A stretch of 40,182 nt of DNA from Lachnospiraceae bacterium (GTDB taxonomy: Bacteria > Bacillota_A > Clostridia > Lachnospirales > Lachnospiraceae). Location: assembly GCA_021770615.1 (NCBI GenBank), contig JAETQR010000034.1:1-40182 (forward strand), read 5' to 3'. Within the stretch, counting starts at the first letter, position 1, and each line of letters opens with the position of its first letter. The notes beneath the pieces are model-generated. The model had not been told where the DNA came from, made no database searches, and saw only the letters and a list, made by a program, of their open reading frames with translations. A program made the position numbers and the translations under genes. This document shows, in pieces, positions 1-7,777 of this stretch.

Positions 1-13
1 TAGCAAATGACAT
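1..13 (-). CDS. Start of a divergent gene, cut by the window edge
   Basis: An ATG on the minus strand at 13-11 is followed by three more codons before the window ends, so the product cannot be named. Support comes from what lies upstream on that strand. There is a GAGGAG-like ribosome binding site (complement of about 25-30, with a rather long gap of about 10 bases) and a good promoter at 48-76. The spacing is loose and nothing of the protein is visible, so the call rests on the expression signals alone. It would be transcribed away from the large surface protein gene. Confidence 0.35.
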
Positions 14-47
14 TTTGTTATACACTCCTCACTTAGAATTTGTCTCT

Positions 48-76
48 ATTATACTACATGGAAGCTAATATGTTAA
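48..76 (-). promoter_or_regulatory. Promoter for the leftward divergent gene
   Basis: Read on the minus strand, TTAACA (complement of 71-76) and TATAAT (complement of 48-53) are separated by 17 bases. This fits a housekeeping sigma-A promoter pointing out of the left edge. Confidence 0.6.
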
Positions 77-90
77 GTTTTCAAGGTACT

Positions 91-111
91 GTTGCCCATT
101 TGTCGGGCAAC
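91..111. promoter_or_regulatory. Inverted repeat in the divergent intergenic region, possible operator
   Basis: GTTGCCC (91-97) and GGGCAAC (105-111) form a perfect 7-bp inverted repeat around a 7-base spacer. No T-run follows, so it does not look like a terminator. It lies between the leftward promoter and the start of the surface protein gene, which suits a regulator binding site. That role is inference only. I found no convincing -35/-10 pair for the rightward gene. Confidence 0.35.
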
Positions 112-206
112 TCATAGTATTATATGGTGTATAAAACATGAAAGCCATAGCGTGACAGGCTATTTTTACTTTGTAGATTTAGAAAATCGGGAGAGGTGAA
201 ACAAGG

Positions 207-3200
207 ATGAAAGTGAAAAGAAAGAAAAAAACAGGACGAAAAATTCTGGCAGTTGCTTTATCCGTTTGTATATTACTTACCGCACAGCCGAATTTGTGGG
301 ATGGTGTTATGGTGCAGGCGGCTTCCGGGACGGGATGGGAACTTGATGAGAGCAGTGGTAAGCTGACGATTCAATCGGATCAAGGCATGGCTAATTGGAA
401 GAAAAATGGTACGGATAGTAAGGAACAGGTCATAAGCGTAGAAATAAAGGATGGCGTGAAAACAATAGTGACTAGAGCATTTAGTAACTGTGGGAATTTA
501 AATAGTATAACGATACCGGACAGTGTCAGTAGTATCGAGAGTTATGCTTTTATGAGCACTGGTTTAACGAGTATAGAGATACCGGAAGGCGTGACAAGTA
601 TCGAGACGTCTACATTTCAGAGCTGCACCGCATTAACAAGTATCAAGATACCGGACAGCGTGAAGACGATAGGAGCATCTGCGTTTTGGGCTTGCAGAAG
701 TTTAGAGAGTGTCGAGATACCGGCTGGAGTGACAACCATAAATGTTAAGGCATTTCAGGATTGTGGTAAATTGGGTAAAGTGACATTTTATGGAAGAGAA
801 ACTATCCCCAAATTATCAAAAAGTTTTGATGGGACTGATGGATATATTTTTAAGGATTGTAAATTTGTAAAAGAGAATCAAAAGGGAATCTATATTCCGT
901 GTGGAACCAGGGCTGGCTATTTGAGTACGGATGGGTGGTCAGATTATGAATCTTATATAAATGATAAACATACCGGACTTTCTTATGTCGCAGCAGGCGC
1001 AGTCGTTAGACAGTCCTGTACGGCATGTAAGACGGTGTCCGCTACAGCAACGCTTTTTGTGCAGGAGGGAGCAGACCTGACTTATACCGGAAATGCGCTT
1101 AAGCCGGTTCAAGTTAAATATAGCGATAGCTGGGTAGAAGAAGATAATAATAAGCCGGATAATACTGTGATTACCTATGAGAATAATATTAATGCCGGAA
1201 CTGCAACGGCAAAGCTGACAATCGGAGGAGCAACGGCTCAGATCAATTTTACAATAAAGGCAGCGTCTTATACCGTTACCCTGAATGGAAACGGCGGGAG
1301 CGGTGGCACAGACCTTACTTCTTATACCTATGGCACAGGAGCGAAATTGCCGGCAGACTGGCAGAAAACAGGGTATAAATTTGCGGGCTGGTATGACAAT
1401 CAGAACTTTACAGGAGCTCCGGTAAAAGAAATTCCTGACACGGACACCGGGAATAAAACATTCTGGGCGAAGTGGACGCCCAAGACCTGTCGGGTAACAT
1501 TTAACTATCACGGTGCGGACGGCGGAGATACCACCCAGAGCCAAAATGTGACATATGACAGCAAATATGGCACCCTTCCCGTACCGACCAGAACAGGCTA
1601 TACGTTCAAGGGTTGGTATACCGAAGAAAACGGAAAGGGCAGTAAGGTTGATGCGGATACGACTGTAAAAACGACATCCGCCCATACTCTCCATGCTTAC
1701 TGGTTGGACGAAACAGCTCCCAATCAGCCCGTACTGCAGGATGGCGTAACCCTGCCCACAGGCTGTACGAATGCCCAGGACACAATCCCACTCAAACTAT
1801 ATGACGGCGTGGAAGTGACCGCACTGCTGGTAAGCGTTGACGGAAGCCCTTATGTAGAAGTAAGTGGTTTTTCCGGCGGCACTGGCAGCGTAAATTATAA
1901 CTACACCGCTGTTCAGGAGGGGGAGCATACCTATCAGTTTAAGGCTGTGGATGCAGCAGGTAATTTTGCGGAAAGCGATATATTTACGGTCAAACTGGAT
2001 CAGACAAAGCCTGTGATCGGTACCCTTATCTATGAAAATGAGGCGCATCTAAATTTCTGGCATTGGATCATTGGCAAAAAGAGCATGATCATCCATGTGC
2101 CTGTCACGGATACAGGCAGCGGCGTGACTAAGATCAGCTACACCTTAACGCCCAGAGACGCAGCAGGAAATCTTGACAGTAGTAAAGCGGAGACAAAGAC
2201 AGAGGCGGTTACGAACGGCGAGGCAAAGATCACTTTTGACAAGGATTTCCGGGGAACCATTGCGATTAGCTGTACAGATGGGGCAGGCAATGCTGCAGAC
2301 AGTGTGACAGTAGGGAAAGAGGCAGGCGGCATTATTATTGAGGACAATGCACCTCAGATTGCCTTTCAGGCGGAAAATGCCGAACTGCTGCAGACAACGG
2401 GAGAGTACAAAACAGCTCCGGACATTACCGTGACCGTAACGGATAACAAGGACAATGCGATTTCTGCCGGAATTGCCTCTGTGAGCTATCAGATTAACGG
2501 CGGAAGTGCAAAGACAGTACCGCATGAATACACGACAAGCATGGTGCTTCATGACAGCTTTACGATTCCGGCAGGCGAGATTTCTGCCGGAGAAACGAAA
2601 ATTACTGTGACAGCCACTGACAATGCGGGAAACAGCGTTACGCAAAACTATACAGTTAAAGTGCATACCCATAGCGGAACACTGGTTCCGGCAGTAGAGC
2701 CGACCTGTACCGTGGCAGGAAACAAAGAATATTATACCTGTAGCTGCGGAAAGGAGTTTTCAGACAGCGGCTGTACGAATGAGATAACAGACCATACAGA
2801 GGTAATCCAAAATGCCCTGGGGCATGATTTTACCGGAAAGTACCAGTTTGATACAGAGGAACACTGGAAGAAATGTTCCCGCTGCGCAGCAACGGATTCG
2901 AGAGAGGCTCACAGCTTTGGGGAAGGCAGTAATCATTGTACCAAATGCGAGTTTGAAAAAGCCGGGGAAGGCCATACGCACAGAGGGGAATTACATGAAA
3001 GGGTAGAGCCAACATGCACCACGGCAGGAAACAAAGAATATTATACCTGTACCTGCGGCAAGTGGTTTTCCGACAGCAGTTGTACGGTGGAAATTACAGA
3101 TAAGTCAAAGATTGAGATAGCAGCGCTGGAACATGATTTCGTAATGAAACACGACCAGAACGAACACTGGCAGCAATGTTCCCGCTGTTCTTTTGAACAG

Positions 3201-4826
3201 TCAAGAGGGCTGCATGAATATGATGATAATTTTGACACGGATTGTAATGTATGCGGTTATGTAAGAACGATTCAACATACCCACAGCGGGGTATTGGTTC
3301 CGGCAGTAGAACCGACCTGTACGGAGGACGGGCATGAGGCATATTACACCTGTTCTTGCGGGAAGTGGTTTTCTGACAGTGGCTGTGTGAATGAGATTGC
3401 AGACCATGCAAGCGTAATCGTAGAAAAAGGTGGGCATGATTTCAGCGGAGGGTATCAGTCTGATGAAAACGAGCATTGGAAAGTATGCTCCCGCTGCGGG
3501 GAAGCCGGACCAAAGGAGGTTCATGTCTACGATTCCGATACAGACACGGACTGTAACCAATGCGGCTATCGGAGAAATATTGAAAGTCCGGGCAACGTCA
3601 GCAAAGATGTGGAAAAGGATGAAAAAGCTCCCGATACAGTATTATCTGACAGTGCGGAACAACTGGCAGATATTATTTTGACGGAAGAAGAAAAAGGGCA
3701 GATCGGAAACGGGACAGACATCAAATTCATCCTTAATGTAAAAGACGCCGGAGACACGGTAAGCAGCGGCGACAAGACAGCAGTACAGCAGGTATTAGAC
3801 GGAAACACCGCAGTCGAAGGGTTTTCCATCGGGCAGTACCTTGACATCAGTCTCTTCAAAGTCATCGGGGACACCCGCAGCGCTATTTCCCAGACAGCAA
3901 GAAAACTGACCATTGTCATCAATGTGCCGGACAGCCTGAAAAGTAAAGACAGTGCAAAGCCAAGAATCTATGCTATCATCCGTGTACATGACGGCGTGGC
4001 AGAAGTATTGGCAGATTTAGACGGCGATTCCGATACGGTTACGATAGCCACGGACCGTTTCTCCGCCTATGCGCTTGTCTATAAAGAAGCGGGCAGCGGA
4101 GCAGATGTGACACCGTCCCCGACACCGGGCGGCGATAAACCAAGCCCGACATCGGATGGCGGTATTACGCCGTCCCCGGCACCAGGTGGAAGGGATAACG
4201 TTACACCGCCCCGTCGCCAACAGGAAAACCAGAAAATAGAAATCCATTCCGGATTGAAAGCCATCCAGACAGGAAAGAAATTCCAAATCTCATGGGGCAG
4301 GGTAACAGGAGCCGACGGCTACAGCGTCTACGTGCAGTATTGCGGAAAGGACTTTAGCACTAAGTCGCTGAATCAGGTAAAGAGTGGCAAAAAGACAAAG
4401 ATTACTGTCAAAAAGGTAAACGGCAAAAAGCTGGATACCACAAAGAACTTCAAACTGTATGTCGTGGCATGGAAATGGAAAAATGGCAAAAAGAGTACCC
4501 TTGCCAAAACACTGACGATCCATATCGCAGGCAAAGACAGTGTAAAATATACCAATGTCAAAAGCATTCAGGCAGGGAAAAGCTCTTATACGCTGAAGAA
4601 AGGCGGCACCGTAACGCTCCGTCCGAAAGCAGTCCTGTATGACAAGCATAAAAAGCAGCTTTCCGTAGCCCATTGTAAAGAATTCCGCTATCTGAACAGC
4701 AATAAAAAAGTGGCAACGGTAACGGCAGGCGGAAAGGTAAAGGCAAAAGGAACGGGTGAATGTACCATATATGTTTTTGCGAAAAACGGATGCAGACGGA
4801 AGATTAAGATCAAGGTAAAGAAATAG
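207..4826 (+). CDS. Large secreted modular surface protein (LRR, InlB B-repeats, Ig-like, Cys-rich repeats)
   Basis: A 1539-aa exported protein with start ATG 207 behind GAGAGGTGA. A basic, hydrophobic signal peptide ends near residue 38 (VQAAS). Residues about 75-235 are BspA-type leucine-rich repeats with recurring IPDSV/IPEGV units. Two InlB B-type repeats follow (about 352-500, with KFAGWY and TFKGWY motifs), then several Ig-like modules containing DAAGN and DNAGN (about 500-815). Three Cys-rich repeats of about 102 aa start near residues 820, 922 and 1023, each beginning HTHSG or HTHRG. A Pro/Ser/Thr linker lies at about 1295-1330. The end holds an FN3-like and a Big_2-like lysine-rich domain. 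No LPXTG sorting signal or C-terminal membrane segment is visible, so the basic C-terminal domains may hold it to the wall non-covalently. A role in adhesion or host interaction is inferred from the domain types. Confidence 0.85.
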   Translation: MKVKRKKKTGRKILAVALSVCILLTAQPNLWDGVMVQAASGTGWELDESSGKLTIQSDQGMANWKKNGTDSKEQVISVEIKDGVKTIVTRAFSNCGNLNSITIPDSVSSIESYAFMSTGLTSIEIPEGVTSIETSTFQSCTALTSIKIPDSVKTIGASAFWACRSLESVEIPAGVTTINVKAFQDCGKLGKVTFYGRETIPKLSKSFDGTDGYIFKDCKFVKENQKGIYIPCGTRAGYLSTDGWSDYESYINDKHTGLSYVAAGAVVRQSCTACKTVSATATLFVQEGADLTYTGNALKPVQVKYSDSWVEEDNNKPDNTVITYENNINAGTATAKLTIGGATAQINFTIKAASYTVTLNGNGGSGGTDLTSYTYGTGAKLPADWQKTGYKFAGWYDNQNFTGAPVKEIPDTDTGNKTFWAKWTPKTCRVTFNYHGADGGDTTQSQNVTYDSKYGTLPVPTRTGYTFKGWYTEENGKGSKVDADTTVKTTSAHTLHAYWLDETAPNQPVLQDGVTLPTGCTNAQDTIPLKLYDGVEVTALLVSVDGSPYVEVSGFSGGTGSVNYNYTAVQEGEHTYQFKAVDAAGNFAESDIFTVKLDQTKPVIGTLIYENEAHLNFWHWIIGKKSMIIHVPVTDTGSGVTKISYTLTPRDAAGNLDSSKAETKTEAVTNGEAKITFDKDFRGTIAISCTDGAGNAADSVTVGKEAGGIIIEDNAPQIAFQAENAELLQTTGEYKTAPDITVTVTDNKDNAISAGIASVSYQINGGSAKTVPHEYTTSMVLHDSFTIPAGEISAGETKITVTATDNAGNSVTQNYTVKVHTHSGTLVPAVEPTCTVAGNKEYYTCSCGKEFSDSGCTNEITDHTEVIQNALGHDFTGKYQFDTEEHWKKCSRCAATDSREAHSFGEGSNHCTKCEFEKAGEGHTHRGELHERVEPTCTTAGNKEYYTCTCGKWFSDSSCTVEITDKSKIEIAALEHDFVMKHDQNEHWQQCSRCSFEQSRGLHEYDDNFDTDCNVCGYVRTIQHTHSGVLVPAVEPTCTEDGHEAYYTCSCGKWFSDSGCVNEIADHASVIVEKGGHDFSGGYQSDENEHWKVCSRCGEAGPKEVHVYDSDTDTDCNQCGYRRNIESPGNVSKDVEKDEKAPDTVLSDSAEQLADIILTEEEKGQIGNGTDIKFILNVKDAGDTVSSGDKTAVQQVLDGNTAVEGFSIGQYLDISLFKVIGDTRSAISQTARKLTIVINVPDSLKSKDSAKPRIYAIIRVHDGVAEVLADLDGDSDTVTIATDRFSAYALVYKEAGSGADVTPSPTPGGDKPSPTSDGGITPSPAPGGRDNVTPPRRQQENQKIEIHSGLKAIQTGKKFQISWGRVTGADGYSVYVQYCGKDFSTKSLNQVKSGKKTKITVKKVNGKKLDTTKNFKLYVVAWKWKNGKKSTLAKTLTIHIAGKDSVKYTNVKSIQAGKSSYTLKKGGTVTLRPKAVLYDKHKKQLSVAHCKEFRYLNSNKKVATVTAGGKVKAKGTGECTIYVFAKNGCRRKIKIKVKK
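2664..3576 (+). repeat. Three tandem ~304-bp repeats encoding Cys-rich modules
   Basis: Three in-frame copies begin near 2664, 2969 and 3273. Each encodes a module with a PTCT start, a Y(Y)TC.CG pair, an SDS.C motif, an EHW..CSRC motif and a final Cys pair. The DNA is similar but clearly diverged between copies, so the duplication is not recent. The regular CxC/CxxC spacing could support disulfides or metal binding; this is not shown by sequence alone. Confidence 0.75.
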
Positions 4827-4840
4827 AAAAGCAGATTTGG

Positions 4841-4876
4841 CAAGAGGACGGGAAGCGACAGCCTGTCCTCTTGTTT
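4841..4876 (+). terminator. Rho-independent terminator after the surface protein gene
   Basis: CAAGAGGAC (4841-4849) pairs perfectly with GTCCTCTTG (4865-4873), 15 bases after the stop codon, followed by a short TTT. The U-tract is weak but the stem is strong and well placed. Confidence 0.6.
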
Positions 4877-4950
4877 GATAGATGGGAACAGCCATAGTAG
4901 TAAACGGTCTCCTTATGACCATCTGACGCATGCATAAGATAACGTAATCC

Positions 4951-4979
4951 TTGTCTTTCTGGCATTGCTCTGTTATACT
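4951..4979 (+). promoter_or_regulatory. Promoter of the first LysR gene
   Basis: TTGTCT (4951-4956) and TATACT (4974-4979) are spaced by 17 bases, about 34 bases upstream of the LysR start. Confidence 0.6.
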
Positions 4980-5012
4980 TAAGGATAACAAGGACAAGGG
5001 GGAGTTGTGCTT

Positions 5013-5894
5013 ATGGAAATCCGGGTTCTCCGTTATTTTCTTACTGTGGTAAGGGAAGAAAGTATCACAAAGGCTGCCGATGTGCTTCATATCACACAGC
5101 CTACACTCAGCCGCCAGTTATCCCAGATGGAGGATGAGATCGGTGTAAAACTGTTTCACAGGGGTACAAGGAAAATCACCCTGACAAATGAAGGAATGCT
5201 GCTCAGGAGGAGAGCAGAGGAGATATTGCAGCTTGTGGATAATACAGAAAGAGAGCTGCTTGAGCAGGAAGAACAGATTGAGGGGAAGATCACAATAGGC
5301 TGTGGGGAGCTTGCCTCCGTTCAGGTTTTATCGGAACTTATCCAGGCATTCAGCAAAAAGCATCCCGGAGTCAGTTACGATATTTTTACGGCAACGGCTG
5401 ACCTGGTAAAGGAGCAGATGGATCGGGGACTGATTGATATTGGACTTTTACTGGAACCGGTTGATATTGAAAAGTATGAGTTCATCCGTCTGGATATGAA
5501 AGAAAAATGGGTTGTATTAATGCGGGCGGATGATGATCTGGCAAAGAAAGAATCTGTTCGTGCGAAAGATTTATCTGAATTGCCGGTAATCCTGCCACGG
5601 CGTTTAAATGTGCAGAGCGAGCTTGCCAGTTGGTTTGGTGACTATTATGCCGATCTGCATGTATTGTTCACCAGTAACCTGAATACAAATGGGGCGGTCA
5701 TGGTAAGGAATGGTTTGGCATACTCGGTGGTGATCGAAGGTTCTGTTCCCTTTTGGGATCAGACAAAGATTACATACAGACCGTTATCTCCGGAGTTGAC
5801 AGCAACCTGCGTGCTGGCATGGAAACGGAAGCAGCCGTTTAGTCTGGCCGCGACGAAATTTATCGAACATGCAAAATATTTTTTGGGGAAATAA
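5013..5894 (+). CDS. LysR-family transcriptional regulator
   Basis: A DNA-binding regulator of 293 aa, the usual LysR length. The N-terminal winged helix-turn-helix (about residues 1-60) is typical: MEIRVLRYFL start, AADVLHITQPTLSRQ recognition helix and GVKLFHRG wing. An effector-binding substrate-binding-like domain fills about 90-290. An upstream in-frame GTG exists at 5007, but the AAGGGGGAG ribosome site (4996-5004) leaves only about 3 bases to it and about 9 to ATG 5013, so ATG 5013 is chosen. The gene has its own promoter and ends 47 bases before the macrodomain gene, so it may regulate the downstream block. The effector is unknown. Confidence 0.9.
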   Translation: MEIRVLRYFLTVVREESITKAADVLHITQPTLSRQLSQMEDEIGVKLFHRGTRKITLTNEGMLLRRRAEEILQLVDNTERELLEQEEQIEGKITIGCGELASVQVLSELIQAFSKKHPGVSYDIFTATADLVKEQMDRGLIDIGLLLEPVDIEKYEFIRLDMKEKWVVLMRADDDLAKKESVRAKDLSELPVILPRRLNVQSELASWFGDYYADLHVLFTSNLNTNGAVMVRNGLAYSVVIEGSVPFWDQTKITYRPLSPELTATCVLAWKRKQPFSLAATKFIEHAKYFLGK

Positions 5895-5941
5895 TCGACT
5901 GCCGATGAGACTTAAAACATGAGGAAAGGCTGGTGTTTGGA

Positions 5942-6796
5942 ATGGCTGGAGTGGGCAAAACGGATATTTTTCTGGAAAGGTTAAAAGAAGATTCCCTGGA
6001 ATACAGTGGGCTTGAAACGGCCGGGTATAGTCTGGAGGAAAAGAAAAATACGATCCGTTCCCTTATGAACATCCGTATGCCGGGAGGGCTTCACGAGGAG
6101 CTGCTGGAGGTGCAGGACGAGTACCTGCAGGAGGAACTGAAATCAAAGGGTGTTGTAGCTTTGTCGGATATTCCAACGATAAAAGAACAATTTGGCGGTA
6201 AATCTTCTCTTGTGGGAAAGGAACTTTTTCTGCGGGAAAGATTGTCACTCTGGCAGGGTGATATTACAAGACTGAAAGTGGGAGCGATTGTAAATGCTGC
6301 CAATTCGCAGATGTTGGGGTGTTTTGTACCCTGTCACAGATGTATTGACAATGCCATCCACAGTGCGGCAGGGATGCAGCTTCGGGAAGAATGTAAGCAT
6401 ATCATGAACCACAGACGGATGAAGTATGGCAGAGGGTATGAAGAACCGACAGGAACAGCCACCTTGACAAAAGCCTATAATCTTCCCTGTGATCATGTGA
6501 TCCATACAGTGGGGCCGATCGTATACGGAAGCTTAAATGATACGCTTTGTCAGGATTTGAGGAATTGCTATGAAAATGTTTTGAAGTGCTGTGTGGAAAA
6601 CGATATCAAATCCGTTGCATTCTGCTGTATTTCAACGGGAGAGTTTCGTTTTCCCAATGAGAAAGCGGCAGAAATCGCGGTGAAGACGGTAACTGATTTT
6701 CTGGCGGATCATGATAATGTTTTTGATAGGATTATTTTTAATGTTTTTAAGCAGCAGGACAGGGAAATCTATGAGAATATATTGTCAGGGGAGTGA
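5942..6796 (+). CDS. Zinc-type macrodomain protein, probable protein-ADP-ribose hydrolase
   Basis: A 284-aa protein whose C-terminal ~200 residues form a macrodomain, which binds ADP-ribose and in this subfamily removes it from proteins. The signature is clear: LWQGDIT, then IVNAANSQMLG (from about residue 118), then the Zn-macro motif GCF..CH.CIDN..H. Candidate zinc ligands are Cys127, His132 and Cys134. HTVGPIVYG follows, and CCISTGEFRFP forms the phosphate-binding loop. The N-terminal ~90 residues are helical and match the extension seen in this subfamily. A GTG at 5933 is an alternative start: GAGGAAAGG (5921-5929) is 3 bases from GTG and 12 from ATG 5942, so the start is uncertain. In characterised systems this subfamily sits beside a SirTM sirtuin and a lipoyl-carrier GcvH-L. 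Neither is here; two LysR genes flank it instead. Confidence 0.85.
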   Translation: MAGVGKTDIFLERLKEDSLEYSGLETAGYSLEEKKNTIRSLMNIRMPGGLHEELLEVQDEYLQEELKSKGVVALSDIPTIKEQFGGKSSLVGKELFLRERLSLWQGDITRLKVGAIVNAANSQMLGCFVPCHRCIDNAIHSAAGMQLREECKHIMNHRRMKYGRGYEEPTGTATLTKAYNLPCDHVIHTVGPIVYGSLNDTLCQDLRNCYENVLKCCVENDIKSVAFCCISTGEFRFPNEKAAEIAVKTVTDFLADHDNVFDRIIFNVFKQQDREIYENILSGE

Positions 6797-6801
6797 TTTT
6801 T

Positions 6802-7692
6802 ATGTATAACCCACAGCTTGAGACATTTATCCGTGTGGCGGATGCGGGAAGTTTTAATAAGGCGGCGGAGAAAGCCTTTATTACGCCCACTGCGGTGATC
6901 AAACAGATCAACCTGCTTGAGGAAGGGCTTGGAGTAAAGTTGTTTGAGCGGACGCACCGGGGATTGAATCTGACGAAAGCGGGCGTTTCGCTCTATCAGG
7001 ATGCCAAATATATTATTGGATATTGCAGGGATTCTGTCATACGGGCAAAAAATGCCATGCAGGAAGATGAGGCGGTACTTCGGATCGGGACTTCCCCGAT
7101 GACGCCGGCACAGATCCTTGTGGAGTTATGGCCTAAAATCCACGAGTACAGTCCTGAAATCAAATTTCAACTGGTTCCTTTTGACAACACGCCGGAAAAT
7201 GCGCGGGAGATCCTGGCGAATCTGGGACAGAATATCGATGTTGTAGCCGGAATTTTTGATGAAACGATGCTGGATCTGAGAAAATGTGCGGGATTCGAGA
7301 TATCGAGGGAACCGATTTGCTGCGCTGTGTCCATCCACCATCGTCTTGCAAACAAGAATAAGCTTGCAGTGGAAGATATGTATGGCGAGAATCTGATGTT
7401 GATGCACAGGGGATGGAGTCACTATGTAGATGAACTCAGGGATGATATCTGGGAGAACCATAATGGAATCAATATTGTGGATTTTGATTTTTATAATGTA
7501 GATATCTTTAACCGCTGTGAAAACAGCAACGATATACTGATGGCAACGAAGGCGTGGGTGAATGTACATCCATTGTTAAAAATCATTCCGGTTGAATGGG
7601 AACATACCATTCCATATGGCCTGCTTCACTCACCGGAACCATCAGGAACGGTACAGCGTTTTCTCTCGGCAGTTCAGAAGACGATGTCATAA
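6802..7692 (+). CDS. LysR-family transcriptional regulator (second)
   Basis: A 296-aa LysR-type regulator. Its helix-turn-helix is at about residues 1-60 (FIRVADAGSFNKAAEKAF, then the wing VKLFERTHRG); an effector domain follows. ATG 6802 is preferred over the in-frame GTG 6793 because GGGGAG (6788-6793) lies 8 bases upstream of the ATG. The gene starts 5 bases after the macrodomain stop, so the two are very likely co-transcribed. It is diverged from the first LysR. The TTGGT/ACCAA inverted repeat just after its stop and the dehydrogenase genes beyond suggest it controls those genes. Effector unknown. Confidence 0.9.
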   Translation: MYNPQLETFIRVADAGSFNKAAEKAFITPTAVIKQINLLEEGLGVKLFERTHRGLNLTKAGVSLYQDAKYIIGYCRDSVIRAKNAMQEDEAVLRIGTSPMTPAQILVELWPKIHEYSPEIKFQLVPFDNTPENAREILANLGQNIDVVAGIFDETMLDLRKCAGFEISREPICCAVSIHHRLANKNKLAVEDMYGENLMLMHRGWSHYVDELRDDIWENHNGINIVDFDFYNVDIFNRCENSNDILMATKAWVNVHPLLKIIPVEWEHTIPYGLLHSPEPSGTVQRFLSAVQKTMS

Positions 7693-7696
7693 CCTT

Positions 7697-7710
7697 TTGG
7701 TATAAACCAA
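7697..7710. promoter_or_regulatory. TTGGT-N4-ACCAA inverted repeat, possible regulator site
   Basis: A perfect 5-bp inverted repeat lies between the second LysR stop and the terminator before the dehydrogenase operon. Short dyads of this kind are common LysR targets, but the assignment is inference. Confidence 0.3.
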
Positions 7711-7715
7711 TGAAC

Positions 7716-7750
7716 AAAATGAGACTTCTAAGCAGGTCTCATTTTTTTTA
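7716..7750 (+). terminator. Rho-independent terminator between LysR and the dehydrogenase operon
   Basis: AAAATGAGAC (7716-7725) pairs perfectly with GTCTCATTTT (7736-7745) around a 10-base loop and runs into a T-tract. A TATAAT follows at 7749-7754, which could be the -10 element of the downstream operon, though no good -35 is visible. The hairpin may therefore separate the regulator genes from the enzyme genes or act as an attenuator. Confidence 0.8.
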
Positions 7751-7777
7751 TAATGAAAACAGAAAAGAGGTAAGGCT

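Noticed and set aside
939..2672. Several minus-strand open frames opposite the surface protein gene
   Set aside because: They mirror the repeat-rich coding strand, overlap each other in different frames and show no family motifs.
4290..5090. 266-aa open frame on the minus strand across the end of the surface protein gene
   Set aside because: It is antisense to a well-supported gene, starts inside the LysR gene, and has no ribosome site or recognisable domain.
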